From an uncultured Saprospiraceae bacterium (GTDB taxonomy: Bacteria > Bacteroidota > Bacteroidia > Chitinophagales > Saprospiraceae): DNA of 64,000 bases. Shown piece by piece: positions 16,881 through 24,928 of the stretch; position 1 is the stretch's first letter, and each line of letters begins with the position of its first letter. The stretch covers positions 44,757-108,756 of the forward strand of contig CALFBH010000042.1 of the NCBI GenBank assembly GCA_937951615.1. Reading direction: 5' to 3'. The notes under the pieces were generated by a model. That model was not told where the DNA came from and did no database searches. It worked only from the letters and a program-made list of their open reading frames with translations. The position numbers and the translations under genes are program-made.

Positions 16881-18641
16881 TTATTTCTTCAATTCTGTAA
16901 GTTCTACTTTCAAAGCATCATTCTGCTTTTTCAACTCAATAACATGCAGCCACAGTTCCTCTATCTGGCGCAGTAATGTAGCATCCATTTCTACTATATC
17001 AACACCATTTTTTTCTACCTGTTTTGCGGAAGGTACATTGGGTAAGTGTTTATTTTCTTTGACGAACTGTTCAACTTCTTCGATGCTATTCAGATTATAA
17101 TCAGGTTCAAATACATAATCTGCCCATTGTAGAGAAGTGACGCCGGCTATTCTTACCTTTTCAGTAAGAATTCCGTCTTTTACGTAAAGTTTATACCCTC
17201 CCGGTGTAGTCATACTGGATGGGCCGATAGCCACTACATTGTCAACATTCACTCTACCTTTAAAATCCGCTTGATTATAAACAGCTAAGCCCCCACTAAT
17301 ATTTGTGTCACCATTAACATCTAATTTGGATTGCGGGCCTGGTGTCCCAATGCCTACATTTCCGTTAATATCTATCATCATATGCGCCTCTTTTGTTCTG
17401 TAGCCCAAACCTAAGCCACCGGCACTTACCTCAATGTTTCCATAGTCCGTACTATTGTATTCTCTAATGACTAAGCCATAATCACTACCACTAGGTTTCG
17501 TTTCAACGAAACCACTACCGCCAGCTCTTAATACCAGATTACCACTGCCATAAATGTCATTGCCCGAAACACGCATATCACCGTTGACATCCAATTTATA
17601 ATCGGGCGCAGGTGTCCCTATACCTACATTACCTACTGAGGTTATTCTCATACGTTCAGTTCCTCCGTCATTTTGATTGACTCTGAAGTATAACCCTTCA
17701 TGGGGATTACTTGCACTACCTGCAGTCACATCAATATACCCGCCTGAAGACGCACTACTTGTTAAATCACCTCCAAACAGTCTCATACCGTTCTGATTGA
17801 TATTGGTTGTACCACCCAGATAAATATTGCCTGATGACGGTAATCTTAAATTCTTATTGGCATTTAAATTATCATTAACTATTAAGCCTCCTTGTACTAA
17901 CATATCTTCAAGCACGACTAAATCATCTGTCGCTATAGTATTTGCTGATATTTGATTATCAACGGTTAAGTTGTTGGTGACTCTTAGTTTACCATTAATC
18001 TTCAATTCGCTTGTTGAAAAATTTCCATATATAAGCGGATCAGTAGTAAAGGAATTAGCTATGTAAAGTTTATTGCTGCCAGTTTCCTGATAGCCAGCCT
18101 GAAAGCCAATAAAAACATTGCGATTTCCAAGTGTATTATACCCCGCCCTGTAACCAAGGAAAACATTATCTCTTCCCGTTACACTATTATAACCAGCACG
18201 GAAACCTAAGTAAGTATTTCTGTGGCCATTATTACTCGCTGTACTTTTTGTTTTATAACCAGCTTCTGCACCAATGAAAGTATTATGAACACCGATAGTG
18301 TTCTCAAAACCAGCTCTATAGCCTATGAAAGTACTATAATCGGCTGTGGTATTATAAAATCCTGATGAGCGCCCCACAAAGGTATTATAATGTGCCCCTG
18401 TATTAGTTGCTCCTGCTGCTCGTCCAATAAAAGTATTGGAAACACCCGTAGTATTGTTGATACCCGCAGCTTGCCCTACAAAGGTATTATGTGAACCCGT
18501 CGTATTCTTTTGTCCGGCAAAACGCCCCAGGAAAGTATGATAAGCTCCACTACTACCACTATTCGCTCCCGCATTATACTGTGCATAAGTGAATGTTGAT
18601 GTAAAAAGCATGGGGAGTAAAAAATAAATTAAAGTTTTCAT
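16881..18641 (-). CDS. Secreted YadA-head-like repeat protein, copy B
   Basis: A 586-residue paralogue of the gene at 12945, with a nearly identical signal peptide (MKTLIYFLLPMLFTSTFTYA) and C terminus (HLPNVPSAKQVEKNGVDI, then a coiled coil). The NTFxGxxAGxxNTTG beta-roll is shorter (about residues 30-190) and is followed by a region absent from copy A with phrases such as NVGIGTPAPDYKLDVNGDMR, typical of tail-fibre-like Bacteroidota proteins, present twice. The start is the Met at 18641, where copy A also begins; the upstream Met at 18647 is not conserved in copy A. A surface fibre or adhesin role is inferred from fold only. Confidence 0.86.
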   Translation of the reverse strand: MKTLIYFLLPMLFTSTFTYAQYNAGANSGSSGAYHTFLGRFAGQKNTTGSHNTFVGQAAGINNTTGVSNTFIGRAAGATNTGAHYNTFVGRSSGFYNTTADYSTFIGYRAGFENTIGVHNTFIGAEAGYKTKSTASNNGHRNTYLGFRAGYNSVTGRDNVFLGYRAGYNTLGNRNVFIGFQAGYQETGSNKLYIANSFTTDPLIYGNFSTSELKINGKLRVTNNLTVDNQISANTIATDDLVVLEDMLVQGGLIVNDNLNANKNLRLPSSGNIYLGGTTNINQNGMRLFGGDLTSSASSGGYIDVTAGSASNPHEGLYFRVNQNDGGTERMRITSVGNVGIGTPAPDYKLDVNGDMRVSGNDIYGSGNLVLRAGGSGFVETKPSGSDYGLVIREYNSTDYGNIEVSAGGLGLGYRTKEAHMMIDINGNVGIGTPGPQSKLDVNGDTNISGGLAVYNQADFKGRVNVDNVVAIGPSSMTTPGGYKLYVKDGILTEKVRIAGVTSLQWADYVFEPDYNLNSIEEVEQFVKENKHLPNVPSAKQVEKNGVDIVEMDATLLRQIEELWLHVIELKKQNDALKVELTELKK

Positions 18642-18755
18642 AATCAATGTTTTTAAAAATTGTCAATAATCATTGATTCAGAAGCCCAGCAAATTCTGCG
18701 GATAAATTTGTCGAAGCATCTTATCAATGCTACAAATGTAGCGGCAATTTTTATT
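18642..18755 (-). promoter_or_regulatory. Promoter and leader of YadA-like copy B
   Basis: On the minus strand TACATTTG (18733-18740) is an exact TAnnTTTG -7 box. The leader of about 85 nt matches that of copy A over most of its length, including GATAAGATGCTTCGACAAAT against GATAAGATGCTTCAATGAAT. It supports co-duplication of gene and promoter. Confidence 0.65.
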
Positions 18756-18891
18756 ACTTTTTTTCACTAAAAATAAACCAAATATAATGTATGGTGATTT
18801 ATTTTTTTTGTAAAAATATAATTATGAAGTAGGTATGTTTAGGTTTGTGTGGATAGAATAATTGAATGTGGAAAATTTCGTATGGTGAAAA

Positions 18892-19923
18892 TTAATTGTG
18901 GGTTGAAAAGAACAAGCTCAGCAACTGCTCTGCGCCCTGAAAAGGCGAAAGCTGCCCAGCAATAACGGCTTGCTCAATGGTATGCAGTTGATCTTTGATT
19001 TTTAGGTGTTCAAAAAACTGGCTGTTCAGTCGGTTTTTGATGGTTTCGTAGAGCCAGAATTTGGCTTGCTCTTGTCGGTGTGTTTGCCAAAAGCCGTTTT
19101 CCTGGGTGTCTTTTTTATACTTTAAAATAGTGTCCCAAATATCTTCAATACCTGTCTGCTGCAAAGCTGAGCAAGTCAGCACCTGCGGTATCCAGCCGCT
19201 TGCTTGAGGTGGGTAGAGATGTAGCGCATTTCGATAGGCACTTTTTGCCTGCTTCGCCAAGGTAAGTTTATCGCCATCCGCTTTATTGACAGCAATCAGG
19301 TCTGCCATTTCCACTATGCCCCGCTTGATGCCCTGCAATTCATCTCCTGCCCCCGGCAGCAAGAGCAATAGGAAAAAGTCCACCATAGAATGAACCGCAG
19401 TTTCCGACTGCCCGACACCCACTGTTTCTACTAGTACCACATCATAACCAGCGGCTTCGCACAACACAATCGCTTCCCGCGTCTTACGCGCCACGCCACC
19501 CAGCGAATCACCAGCAGGGGAGGGGCGGATAAAAGCCTGTTCATTCGTCGCCAGTGCAGCCATGCGGGTTTTGTCGCCCAAAATACTACCTCTGGTCATT
19601 TGGCTCGTTGGGTCTATAGCCAGTACTGCCAGTTGATGCCCAGCTTCCGTTACTTGCTTTCCCAATGCCTCAATAAAAGTGCTTTTGCCAACACCCGGCG
19701 TTCCGGTAATGCCGACCCGCACCGATTTTCCCGCAAAGGGCAAACAAGCCGAAATGATTTGTTGTGCCGTCTCATAATGATCAGCACGGGTACTTTCTAT
19801 CAGGGTAATGGCACGACTCAAAATCACCCGATTACCTGCCTGTATGCCCTGCACATACTCGTCCACGCTCAACACCTGTCGGCGTTTGAAGTGGTCTCTG
19901 GCATTCGGATTGATTGATTTCAT
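18892..19923 (-). CDS. meaB: Methylmalonyl-CoA mutase-associated GTPase MeaB/ArgK
   Basis: A 343-residue cytosolic G3E GTPase that loads and protects the B12 cofactor of methylmalonyl-CoA mutase. The P-loop is GITGTPGVGKSTF near residue 65, then AIDPTSQMTRGSILGDKTRM (switch region), VETVGVGQSE (Walker B/base loop) and NKADGDK (guanine specificity). The C-terminal helix pair supports dimers. The start is the ATG at 19923 (MKSINPNARDHF). A reading frame continues upstream to 20055, but it only translates GTGTTGTY repeats into TTTQQHNN units and is rejected. The gene follows mutA and a transglutaminase gene in one direction, consistent with a propionate/methylmalonyl operon. Confidence 0.93.
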   Translation of the reverse strand: MKSINPNARDHFKRRQVLSVDEYVQGIQAGNRVILSRAITLIESTRADHYETAQQIISACLPFAGKSVRVGITGTPGVGKSTFIEALGKQVTEAGHQLAVLAIDPTSQMTRGSILGDKTRMAALATNEQAFIRPSPAGDSLGGVARKTREAIVLCEAAGYDVVLVETVGVGQSETAVHSMVDFFLLLLLPGAGDELQGIKRGIVEMADLIAVNKADGDKLTLAKQAKSAYRNALHLYPPQASGWIPQVLTCSALQQTGIEDIWDTILKYKKDTQENGFWQTHRQEQAKFWLYETIKNRLNSQFFEHLKIKDQLHTIEQAVIAGQLSPFQGAEQLLSLFFSTHN

Positions 19924-19924
19924 T

Positions 19925-20155
19925 GTGTTGTTGTGTTGTTGTGTTGTCGTGTTGTTGTGTTGTTGTGTTGTTGTGTTGTTGTGTTGTTGTGTTGTCGTGT
20001 TGTCGTGTTTTTTGCTTCGCAAAAAAATAACATCAACACATGCGCACCTCAACACCTCAACACCTCAACACATTTCCATCAACACATGCGCACCTCAACA
20101 CCTCAACACATTTCCATCAACACATGCGCACCTCAACACCTCAACACATTTCCAT
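19925..20155. repeat. Repetitive spacer, long copy (GTGTTGTY array, hairpin, CAACACCT array)
   Basis: The whole gap between meaB and the transglutaminase gene is repeat. Ten 8-bp units GTGTTGTT or GTGTTGTC fill 19925-20004. A 43-bp core follows at 20005-20047 with hairpin TTTTTTGC-TTC-GCAAAAAA. Then come ATCAACACATGCGCACCTCAACACCT-type units at 20032, 20078 and 20116, joined by CAACACATTTCC. The core is identical to 21141-21183. On the minus strand this is the leader of meaB. Confidence 0.85.
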
Positions 20156-21082
20156 TCAAAGGTCAATTAGCTCAATATCAGTGCCTTCTTTCCATTCTTC
20201 CGGCAATTCTCCGAACTTCCATTTTGGGTCAGTGGTTTCGATATAATAAAAATCTTTGCCGTCTTTTGACCAAAATTTCCCTTCCGTATCATCGCCCCAT
20301 ACAGCAATGCCGAGATGGGCAACATCTTTGTCCTGCGGGTCAATATAAACTAGCTTGACTTCGTATTCCAGTTTGTGCAGCAGCGCAGCAGCGAGGATGG
20401 CGGTGTCTTCGCAATCGCCTGTGCCGTCATTGATCGTCTGCATGGGATATTTCGTGAAATCATCGAAACCTGTCAGGGCATCACTGGTATAATGGAGTTG
20501 CTGCACCATGCTGACAATAAACATGACTTCATCATAATAAGTCCACTTCAATTTGGATTTATTGGTTTGAATAGCTTCGTTCAGTCCTTCTGCAAGTTGC
20601 TCGATACCTATGTCATTGGCATCAATAAAATCGGCATAATAACTTTTATCGCCTGTCCATTTTGGTCGGGGGACTTTTTCGTAATAACTAATCACATCTA
20701 CCGGCAAACCAATTTCCCATTTCCAGGGCGTTTTGTATTGCCAGGAAATATATTTGACCACTTTCCGACCTGTTCTGGTCGGGATGATGTCGTATTTATC
20801 GGGTATGCCGTCATCGTCGCTGTCTATTTTAGTATCGGAAGTGCCGAGTCGTTTTTCTTCTGCCAGTGTCAGTCCATCGCCATCATCATCGCTTTGTAGT
20901 TTTTTTGCTTTTTCCCGCGCCTGATCTGTTTTTCGCTCATTAATTTTTGCTTCTTCCTTTAGCCAGTCCTTTTCTTTTTGATCTTGTCTGCGCTCTGCCT
21001 GTTGGGCATAGATGTAAAACCCGCCGACAAGTACTGCCGTCAGCAATAGCATAATCAATAGTGATCTTAGAAAGCCTTTCAT
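20156..21082 (-). CDS. Membrane-anchored transglutaminase-like protein with calcium-type repeat
   Basis: A 308-residue protein. Residues 1-25 are one hydrophobic anchor (SLLIMLLLTAVLVGGFYIYA), followed by a charged coiled coil (RQDQKEKDWLKEEAKIN), then Asp-rich thrombospondin-type-3-like loops (SDDDGDGLT, DSDDDGIPDKYD) that usually bind calcium. The C-terminal half is a papain-like transglutaminase core: Cys in DGTGDCEDTA, His in VAHLGIAVWG, and Asp in YIETTDP. This points to a periplasmic enzyme or binding module, often a protease or cross-linking relative. The start is the ATG at 21082; the longer frame to 21175 translates spacer repeats. A link to mutA/meaB is only positional. Confidence 0.82.
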   Translation of the reverse strand: MKGFLRSLLIMLLLTAVLVGGFYIYAQQAERRQDQKEKDWLKEEAKINERKTDQAREKAKKLQSDDDGDGLTLAEEKRLGTSDTKIDSDDDGIPDKYDIIPTRTGRKVVKYISWQYKTPWKWEIGLPVDVISYYEKVPRPKWTGDKSYYADFIDANDIGIEQLAEGLNEAIQTNKSKLKWTYYDEVMFIVSMVQQLHYTSDALTGFDDFTKYPMQTINDGTGDCEDTAILAAALLHKLEYEVKLVYIDPQDKDVAHLGIAVWGDDTEGKFWSKDGKDFYYIETTDPKWKFGELPEEWKEGTDIELIDL

Positions 21083-21202
21083 TTTTTGTTGTGTTGTGTC
21101 GTGTTGTCGTGTTGTCGTGTTGTCGTGTTGTCGTGTTGTCGTGTTTTTTGCTTCGCAAAAAAATAACATCAACACATGCGCACATCAACACTTCAACACA
21201 AT
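21083..21202. repeat. Repetitive spacer, short copy
   Basis: Five exact 8-bp units GTGTTGTC (21101-21140) after a degenerate start, then the same 43-bp core (21141-21183) and CAACACTTCAACAC. It fills the gap between mutA and the transglutaminase gene completely and touches the mutA stop codon. It is a second copy of the meaB leader. Confidence 0.85.
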
Positions 21203-22417
21203 TTAGACGCCCATAAACTTGAGAATACCGCCTACCTTTTCTATTTTTTGAAATTTCTGCCAGGCTTTTTCTGCCAGTTTTCGCGTAAGCGTTTCTATAT
21301 AATAACTTCCTGCGGCGGGGTCAGCTACACGGTCGAGATAACTTTCGTGTTTTAGGATATGCTGTACATTGCGTGCTACGCGACGGGTAAAATCAGTCGC
21401 TTCACCAAATACACTGTCGGCAGGTTGCACCGTCACGTAATCTGCGCCGCCGAGTATGACAGACATGGCTTCTGTTGTAGCGCGTATCATGTTGGTGTTT
21501 TCATCTTCGGTTTGTGTACGGAGGGAAGTTTTTCCATGAATGCGGGCAGGAGTAGGATCCGTAATATCGTAAGCCTTTTGTACCGTTTTCCACAATAAGC
21601 GGAAGGCGCGGAGTTTGGTAATTTCCACAAAATAACTACTGGCTGCACAAAAAGTAAACTGAATATGCGGTACAACCTGGCTCGGCGTTAGTTCAAACTC
21701 CGTCAGCCGTGTCAGGTATTCACTGCCTGTGGACAAAGCCACTGCAAGTTCCTGTGCTGCCTGACTGCCCTGATTGTGAAAGCTGGTGGTATCGACATTG
21801 ATGACTGTGAAGTTGGGCAACTTATCATTTGCGAGGAATAATGCCCCTTCCAGTTCCATCATATCAGTGTCGTAGGTTTCGTAGTATTCTCCTGTTTCTA
21901 TAAAAAAGCCAACTGGATCGACTAGCACACCACCATATATTTTTTTGCTGTTTATTTTTTGATTTTTTAGAAATTTGGTCAGAGCACTCATCACTGTTCC
22001 TGGTTCACTTTCCGTGAATAGCCCACCAAAATACAAAGAAACTATATGTGGCTGAATGCCTTTCAGCATCGTCGCAAAGTCTTTGTCTGACATGATATTG
22101 TCCAGCGTAAAATTGACGGAATTGACGCCTTGCATCAAGATGTTCAAAGCCTGTTTATTGGCTTTTTTTGCTGCGGTGACGCCGTCGCTTACTTCTATTT
22201 CTTCCTGTATGCGCCAGTCATTATCGGTTTTGTAAATCGCTGTTTCGCCATGATGCACAATGTCTTCTTTTCTATAAAAAGGCTGTATGGTCAGTCCTTC
22301 ATCCACTTCCCATTCGAGGCTTTCCAGTGGCTTGCCTTTCAGATCTTGCTCAATTTTAGCCAGCCAGTCTTCAGTTGGAATGGGTTGAAATTCGGAAAAG
22401 AGATCAGTGTTTTTCAT
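21203..22417 (-). CDS. mutA: Methylmalonyl-CoA mutase small subunit, short form
   Basis: A 404-residue TIM-barrel protein of the mutase small (non-catalytic) subunit type: DWLAKIEQDLKGKPLESLEW at the N terminus, then barrel segments (VNFTLDNIMS, NVDTTSFHNQGSQAAQELA, ATTEAMSVILGGADYVTVQP) and LDRVADPAAGSYYIETLTRKLAEKAW. The pathway interconverts succinyl-CoA and methylmalonyl-CoA. It ends at EKVGGILKFMGV, where relatives usually continue for at least 50 residues, and the stop codon abuts a spacer repeat, so the 3' end may have been lost. The large B12-binding subunit, normally next door, is not in this window. ATG at 22417 begins at the conserved N terminus. Confidence 0.88.
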   Translation of the reverse strand: MKNTDLFSEFQPIPTEDWLAKIEQDLKGKPLESLEWEVDEGLTIQPFYRKEDIVHHGETAIYKTDNDWRIQEEIEVSDGVTAAKKANKQALNILMQGVNSVNFTLDNIMSDKDFATMLKGIQPHIVSLYFGGLFTESEPGTVMSALTKFLKNQKINSKKIYGGVLVDPVGFFIETGEYYETYDTDMMELEGALFLANDKLPNFTVINVDTTSFHNQGSQAAQELAVALSTGSEYLTRLTEFELTPSQVVPHIQFTFCAASSYFVEITKLRAFRLLWKTVQKAYDITDPTPARIHGKTSLRTQTEDENTNMIRATTEAMSVILGGADYVTVQPADSVFGEATDFTRRVARNVQHILKHESYLDRVADPAAGSYYIETLTRKLAEKAWQKFQKIEKVGGILKFMGV

Positions 22418-22759
22418 GGTGCAAAGTTACTGAACGCTGACCGATAAATGATAAATGATGAATGTGTTTTTTGTTTGAGGTGGATAAAAATGTGTTTATT
22501 TGTAAATGTGAGACCACTTTGTTGGGAGAGGCGAGACTGCCGTATAACTATCGGCACTGTGGGAAGAGAGACTTTTACGAAGTGAAAAATAAAATTTCGT
22601 TTCTCAATTTCAATAAATACAATGCAGTCATGGTGGATTTTCGCAAAGCTATGAAACTTGAGAGGATAGCTGATCTATGAATAGTTGAAAACTGATTTGT
22701 TTTTTAGCATACATCAAAAGGTCTTTTTTCTTTGGAAAGCCATTGAAAAAAGTAATTGT
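22418..22759. other. Spacer between mutA and the accessory island
   Basis: 342 bp. It contains GAGACC and GGCGAGACTGCC words like those at 61981-62036. One open frame (22462-22680, 72 codons) has no recognisable domain and begins in a repeat-like stretch; I do not call it a gene. It marks the left border of the defence-rich island. Confidence 0.5.
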
Positions 22760-23698
22760 TTAAAGAGAAATACCTCTACTCGCTGCACCTTCTTTATAAA
22801 TATTCATTGTAAATTCAATCCCAGCATATTTTGACTGATGAAATTTATAAGAAGTTTTAAAATCATCGTTATCTTCCATGTAATAATATCCTCTTGAAGA
22901 AGAACCTATCAAGAGTGTCCTTTTCAGAGGAAGAAGAACAGCGGTATTGAATGAACTGTCCGAATAGGTAATTCCTTTTTCTTCTATATGTTGTAAAATT
23001 CGCTTTTTAGGAATGGGGTTTTCATATCCAGGTGCAATTTTTTTTAAATAGTTTAACACTAACATTTGAATTGTCAATCTATTATCCAATATTACACCCT
23101 TAAATTTTCTCTCCTTTTTTGCTTTTGTGATAATGCCCACATTCTCATCCTGATTGTTTTTCTGACCATATAGTGTCGGATGAAATTCTTTGACCAGTTC
23201 TTCCTTATCAGAAATTAGGTACATATATCCACTTAAAAGTAAGTGATGTGTTGACATCCACGGATTATGCGTTGATTTAGGGTGCATATACGTGTAAATA
23301 GCATAATTTTCAAAAGAATCAATTGTAAATTCAATAAGAGGTTTTAATGTTTGTGATATTTGCTCGTGTCCCAGTAATTTATTGATTTTATCTTGCAGAA
23401 AGTCTTTTGCATTATCTATTTCATTCCAATCTATTTCTTGTGCCTGCATCTCGGTAGGTTCGACCAAGTGAGTATTCTCCATTACAAATTGCTCTAAACC
23501 CAAGTAATCAGACAGACTAAATTTATCTTTTACTGTTTTCTGAAAAGATGATTTTTCTTTGGTAAACAGTAAATCATACTTATTTAAGCTATCCAAATGA
23601 TTGAAAAAAGGCCGTTCGTATTCAGGTTTTTTGCTACTATCTATTAAAGATAAGCCCTGAAAGTCAGTTTGAAATTGAGTTGTTAAGCTTTCAGGCAT
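22760..23698 (-). CDS. Unknown protein with predicted C-terminal winged helix, partner of methyltransferase
   Basis: A 312-residue protein that I do not recognise. Residues 1-210 are mainly helical and acidic, with no signal peptide or membrane segment. Residues about 225-285 (PKKRILQHIEEKGITYSDSSFNTAVLLPLKRTLLIGSS) read like a winged-helix DNA-binding unit ending in a beta hairpin (SRGYYYM). It starts 16 bp inside the end of the methyltransferase-like gene, so the two are translated together. Base use is AT-rich like the rest of the island. The pair lies between mutA and broken defence genes. A role as effector or specificity partner of the methyltransferase is inference. Confidence 0.7.
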   Translation of the reverse strand: MPESLTTQFQTDFQGLSLIDSSKKPEYERPFFNHLDSLNKYDLLFTKEKSSFQKTVKDKFSLSDYLGLEQFVMENTHLVEPTEMQAQEIDWNEIDNAKDFLQDKINKLLGHEQISQTLKPLIEFTIDSFENYAIYTYMHPKSTHNPWMSTHHLLLSGYMYLISDKEELVKEFHPTLYGQKNNQDENVGIITKAKKERKFKGVILDNRLTIQMLVLNYLKKIAPGYENPIPKKRILQHIEEKGITYSDSSFNTAVLLPLKRTLLIGSSSRGYYYMEDNDDFKTSYKFHQSKYAGIEFTMNIYKEGAASRGISL

Positions 23699-24303
23699 TT
23701 TAATGCTATTTTAAATTTAGGAAATGTTTTTCTACGATTAGTAGTAAAGAAATTGTATCCTTCATAGTCTTTTTCGCTATCAATTTCTTGATAATCAAAC
23801 ATAAATCTTGTGGTTGAATGCTCAAGATTATAATCCTTTATTCTTATTTTCACTTTATCTGGAGTTGCAAATCTGTTCACTCCGCTTGTAAGAATAATAA
23901 TATTTGCTTCATTCAAGGATACTCTGTAAAGTTCATTCAAAAAGGTGTAATCTCTTCTATCTTTAAAACCATATCCATACGGATTGCACATAATGATATT
24001 TTTAAATCTATTTGATTCACAAGGAATATTGCGAGCATCACATGAAATAGTAACAAAGTGATTGGTACAAATTTCATCCAACTTAGATTTTGTCTCCATA
24101 TCTGTAATAAAGCATTCGGGATAATATATCTGTCCGAAATTTCCACATCCTGCTCCTAACTCAATATTTACAACCTGAAGATTATCTGTAAATAGAGGGT
24201 GATACTCTGCTAAATTCAATTTATTCTGATTGTTTGGTTTTAATTTGTTTTTGTCTTCGAATACGTAATATCCAAAGGTAAAGAAAAAGACAAAATAATG
24301 CAA
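23683..24303 (-). CDS. SAM-dependent methyltransferase-like protein, 5' end uncertain
   Basis: About 206 residues of a class I methyltransferase fold. Motif I is IELGAGCGNFGQ near residue 48, an acidic residue follows strand 2 (ITDM), DARNIP is the motif III region, and motif IV reads CNPYGYGF, close to the catalytic NPPY of nucleic-acid methylases but with Tyr-Gly in place of Pro-Tyr. A type-11-like continuation (LNELYRVSLNEANIIILTSG) follows. No ATG exists in frame before motif I; the first possible start is TTG at 24303, three codons after a stop. The start therefore may be TTG, or the true 5' end was lost at the junction with the gene fragment at 24357-24419. Confidence 0.68.
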   Translation of the reverse strand: MHYFVFFFTFGYYVFEDKNKLKPNNQNKLNLAEYHPLFTDNLQVVNIELGAGCGNFGQIYYPECFITDMETKSKLDEICTNHFVTISCDARNIPCESNRFKNIIMCNPYGYGFKDRRDYTFLNELYRVSLNEANIIILTSGVNRFATPDKVKIRIKDYNLEHSTTRFMFDYQEIDSEKDYEGYNFFTTNRRKTFPKFKIALKCLKA

Positions 24304-24356
24304 TACTTTGGACTATAAGTCAATAATGTCAAAATGAATGCTTTCGAAAATAGTTT

Positions 24357-24419
24357 TAGAAGCGTTTGAGCAGTTGCGCCTTCCGTAACAAGTCCAAATG
24401 TGTAATTGAAATCAGACAT
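24357..24419 (-). pseudogene. N-terminal fragment of a DUF4276/TOPRIM-like gene
   Basis: ATG at 24419 opens SDFNYTFGLVTEGATAQTLLK, resembling the start of DUF4276-type proteins that pair with AAA ATPases in defence operons (the TEGATD phrase near the N terminus holds the first acidic residues of the TOPRIM fold). After about 22 residues the similarity stops and the frame runs on into the methyltransferase region in another frame to a stop at 24240. It begins 2 bp after the ATPase fragment ends, as expected for the second gene of such a pair. Family assignment is from memory of the motif and is tentative. Confidence 0.5.
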
Positions 24420-24421
24420 GA

Positions 24422-24893
24422 TTAAAAATTTTGAGGTAAAGCTCCGATATAACCTCTGACAAAAGCCTCCGACAGGCGAACAGGCTCTCTGCCTTTGACA
24501 GGTTGCAATGGCATGATGCGATGAGCAGAAGTTTCTCCGTCAATATCCCGATAAATGGAGAATAAGCGTTGCTCATCGTCTTTCAAATCCAAACCGTCTA
24601 GCACACCTGGATTATGTGTGGTAAGCAAAACTTGTTTATTGTTTTCCTTCGCAATGATGGTAAGTTCTTTTATAAGTCTGGCAGCTAATTTGGGGTTTAA
24701 AGCCGTATCAATATTATCAATCGCAAAAAAGCCTGGTGTATAGGGACTCATAAAAAGGGTGAAATAGAATAGTAAATGCAAAAAGCCTTCATTGGCACTA
24801 CGCTGGTCGAAATAATCTAAACCTTCCAGATATTTGTCTTTGATATTCAGACGTTTTTCAGTGAATACTAAATCATTAGGTATCTCAAAAACC
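24422..24893 (-). pseudogene. C-terminal fragment of an AAA (OLD/RloC-like) ATPase
   Basis: About 157 codons open from an in-frame TAG near 24895 to the stop at 24422. It carries GLDYFDQRSANEG, the Walker B-like FFAIDNIDTALNPKL and the His switch LLTTHNPGVLDGL, the C-terminal half of OLD-like or DUF4435-type AAA ATPases. No Walker A, no signature loop and no Met start exist upstream, where the frame is closed. The protein would be inactive as an ATPase. The following fragment suggests the original pair was a two-gene defence operon, now deleted at both ends. Confidence 0.75.
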
Positions 24894-24928
24894 TAACTTA
24901 CGAAATTATTTCTTACAGAATGCCTTAC

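Noticed and set aside
19924..20055. N-terminal extension of MeaB with TTTQQHNN repeats
   Set aside because: It merely translates the GTGTTGTY spacer array; MeaB homology starts at the ATG at 19923, and the same array precedes an unrelated gene.
21083..21175. N-terminal extension of the transglutaminase-like protein
   Set aside because: It also translates the spacer array; the signal-anchor begins at the ATG at 21082.
22462..22680. 72-codon open frame on the plus strand
   Set aside because: No recognisable domain, the frame begins in repeat-like DNA, and no promoter or partner is visible.
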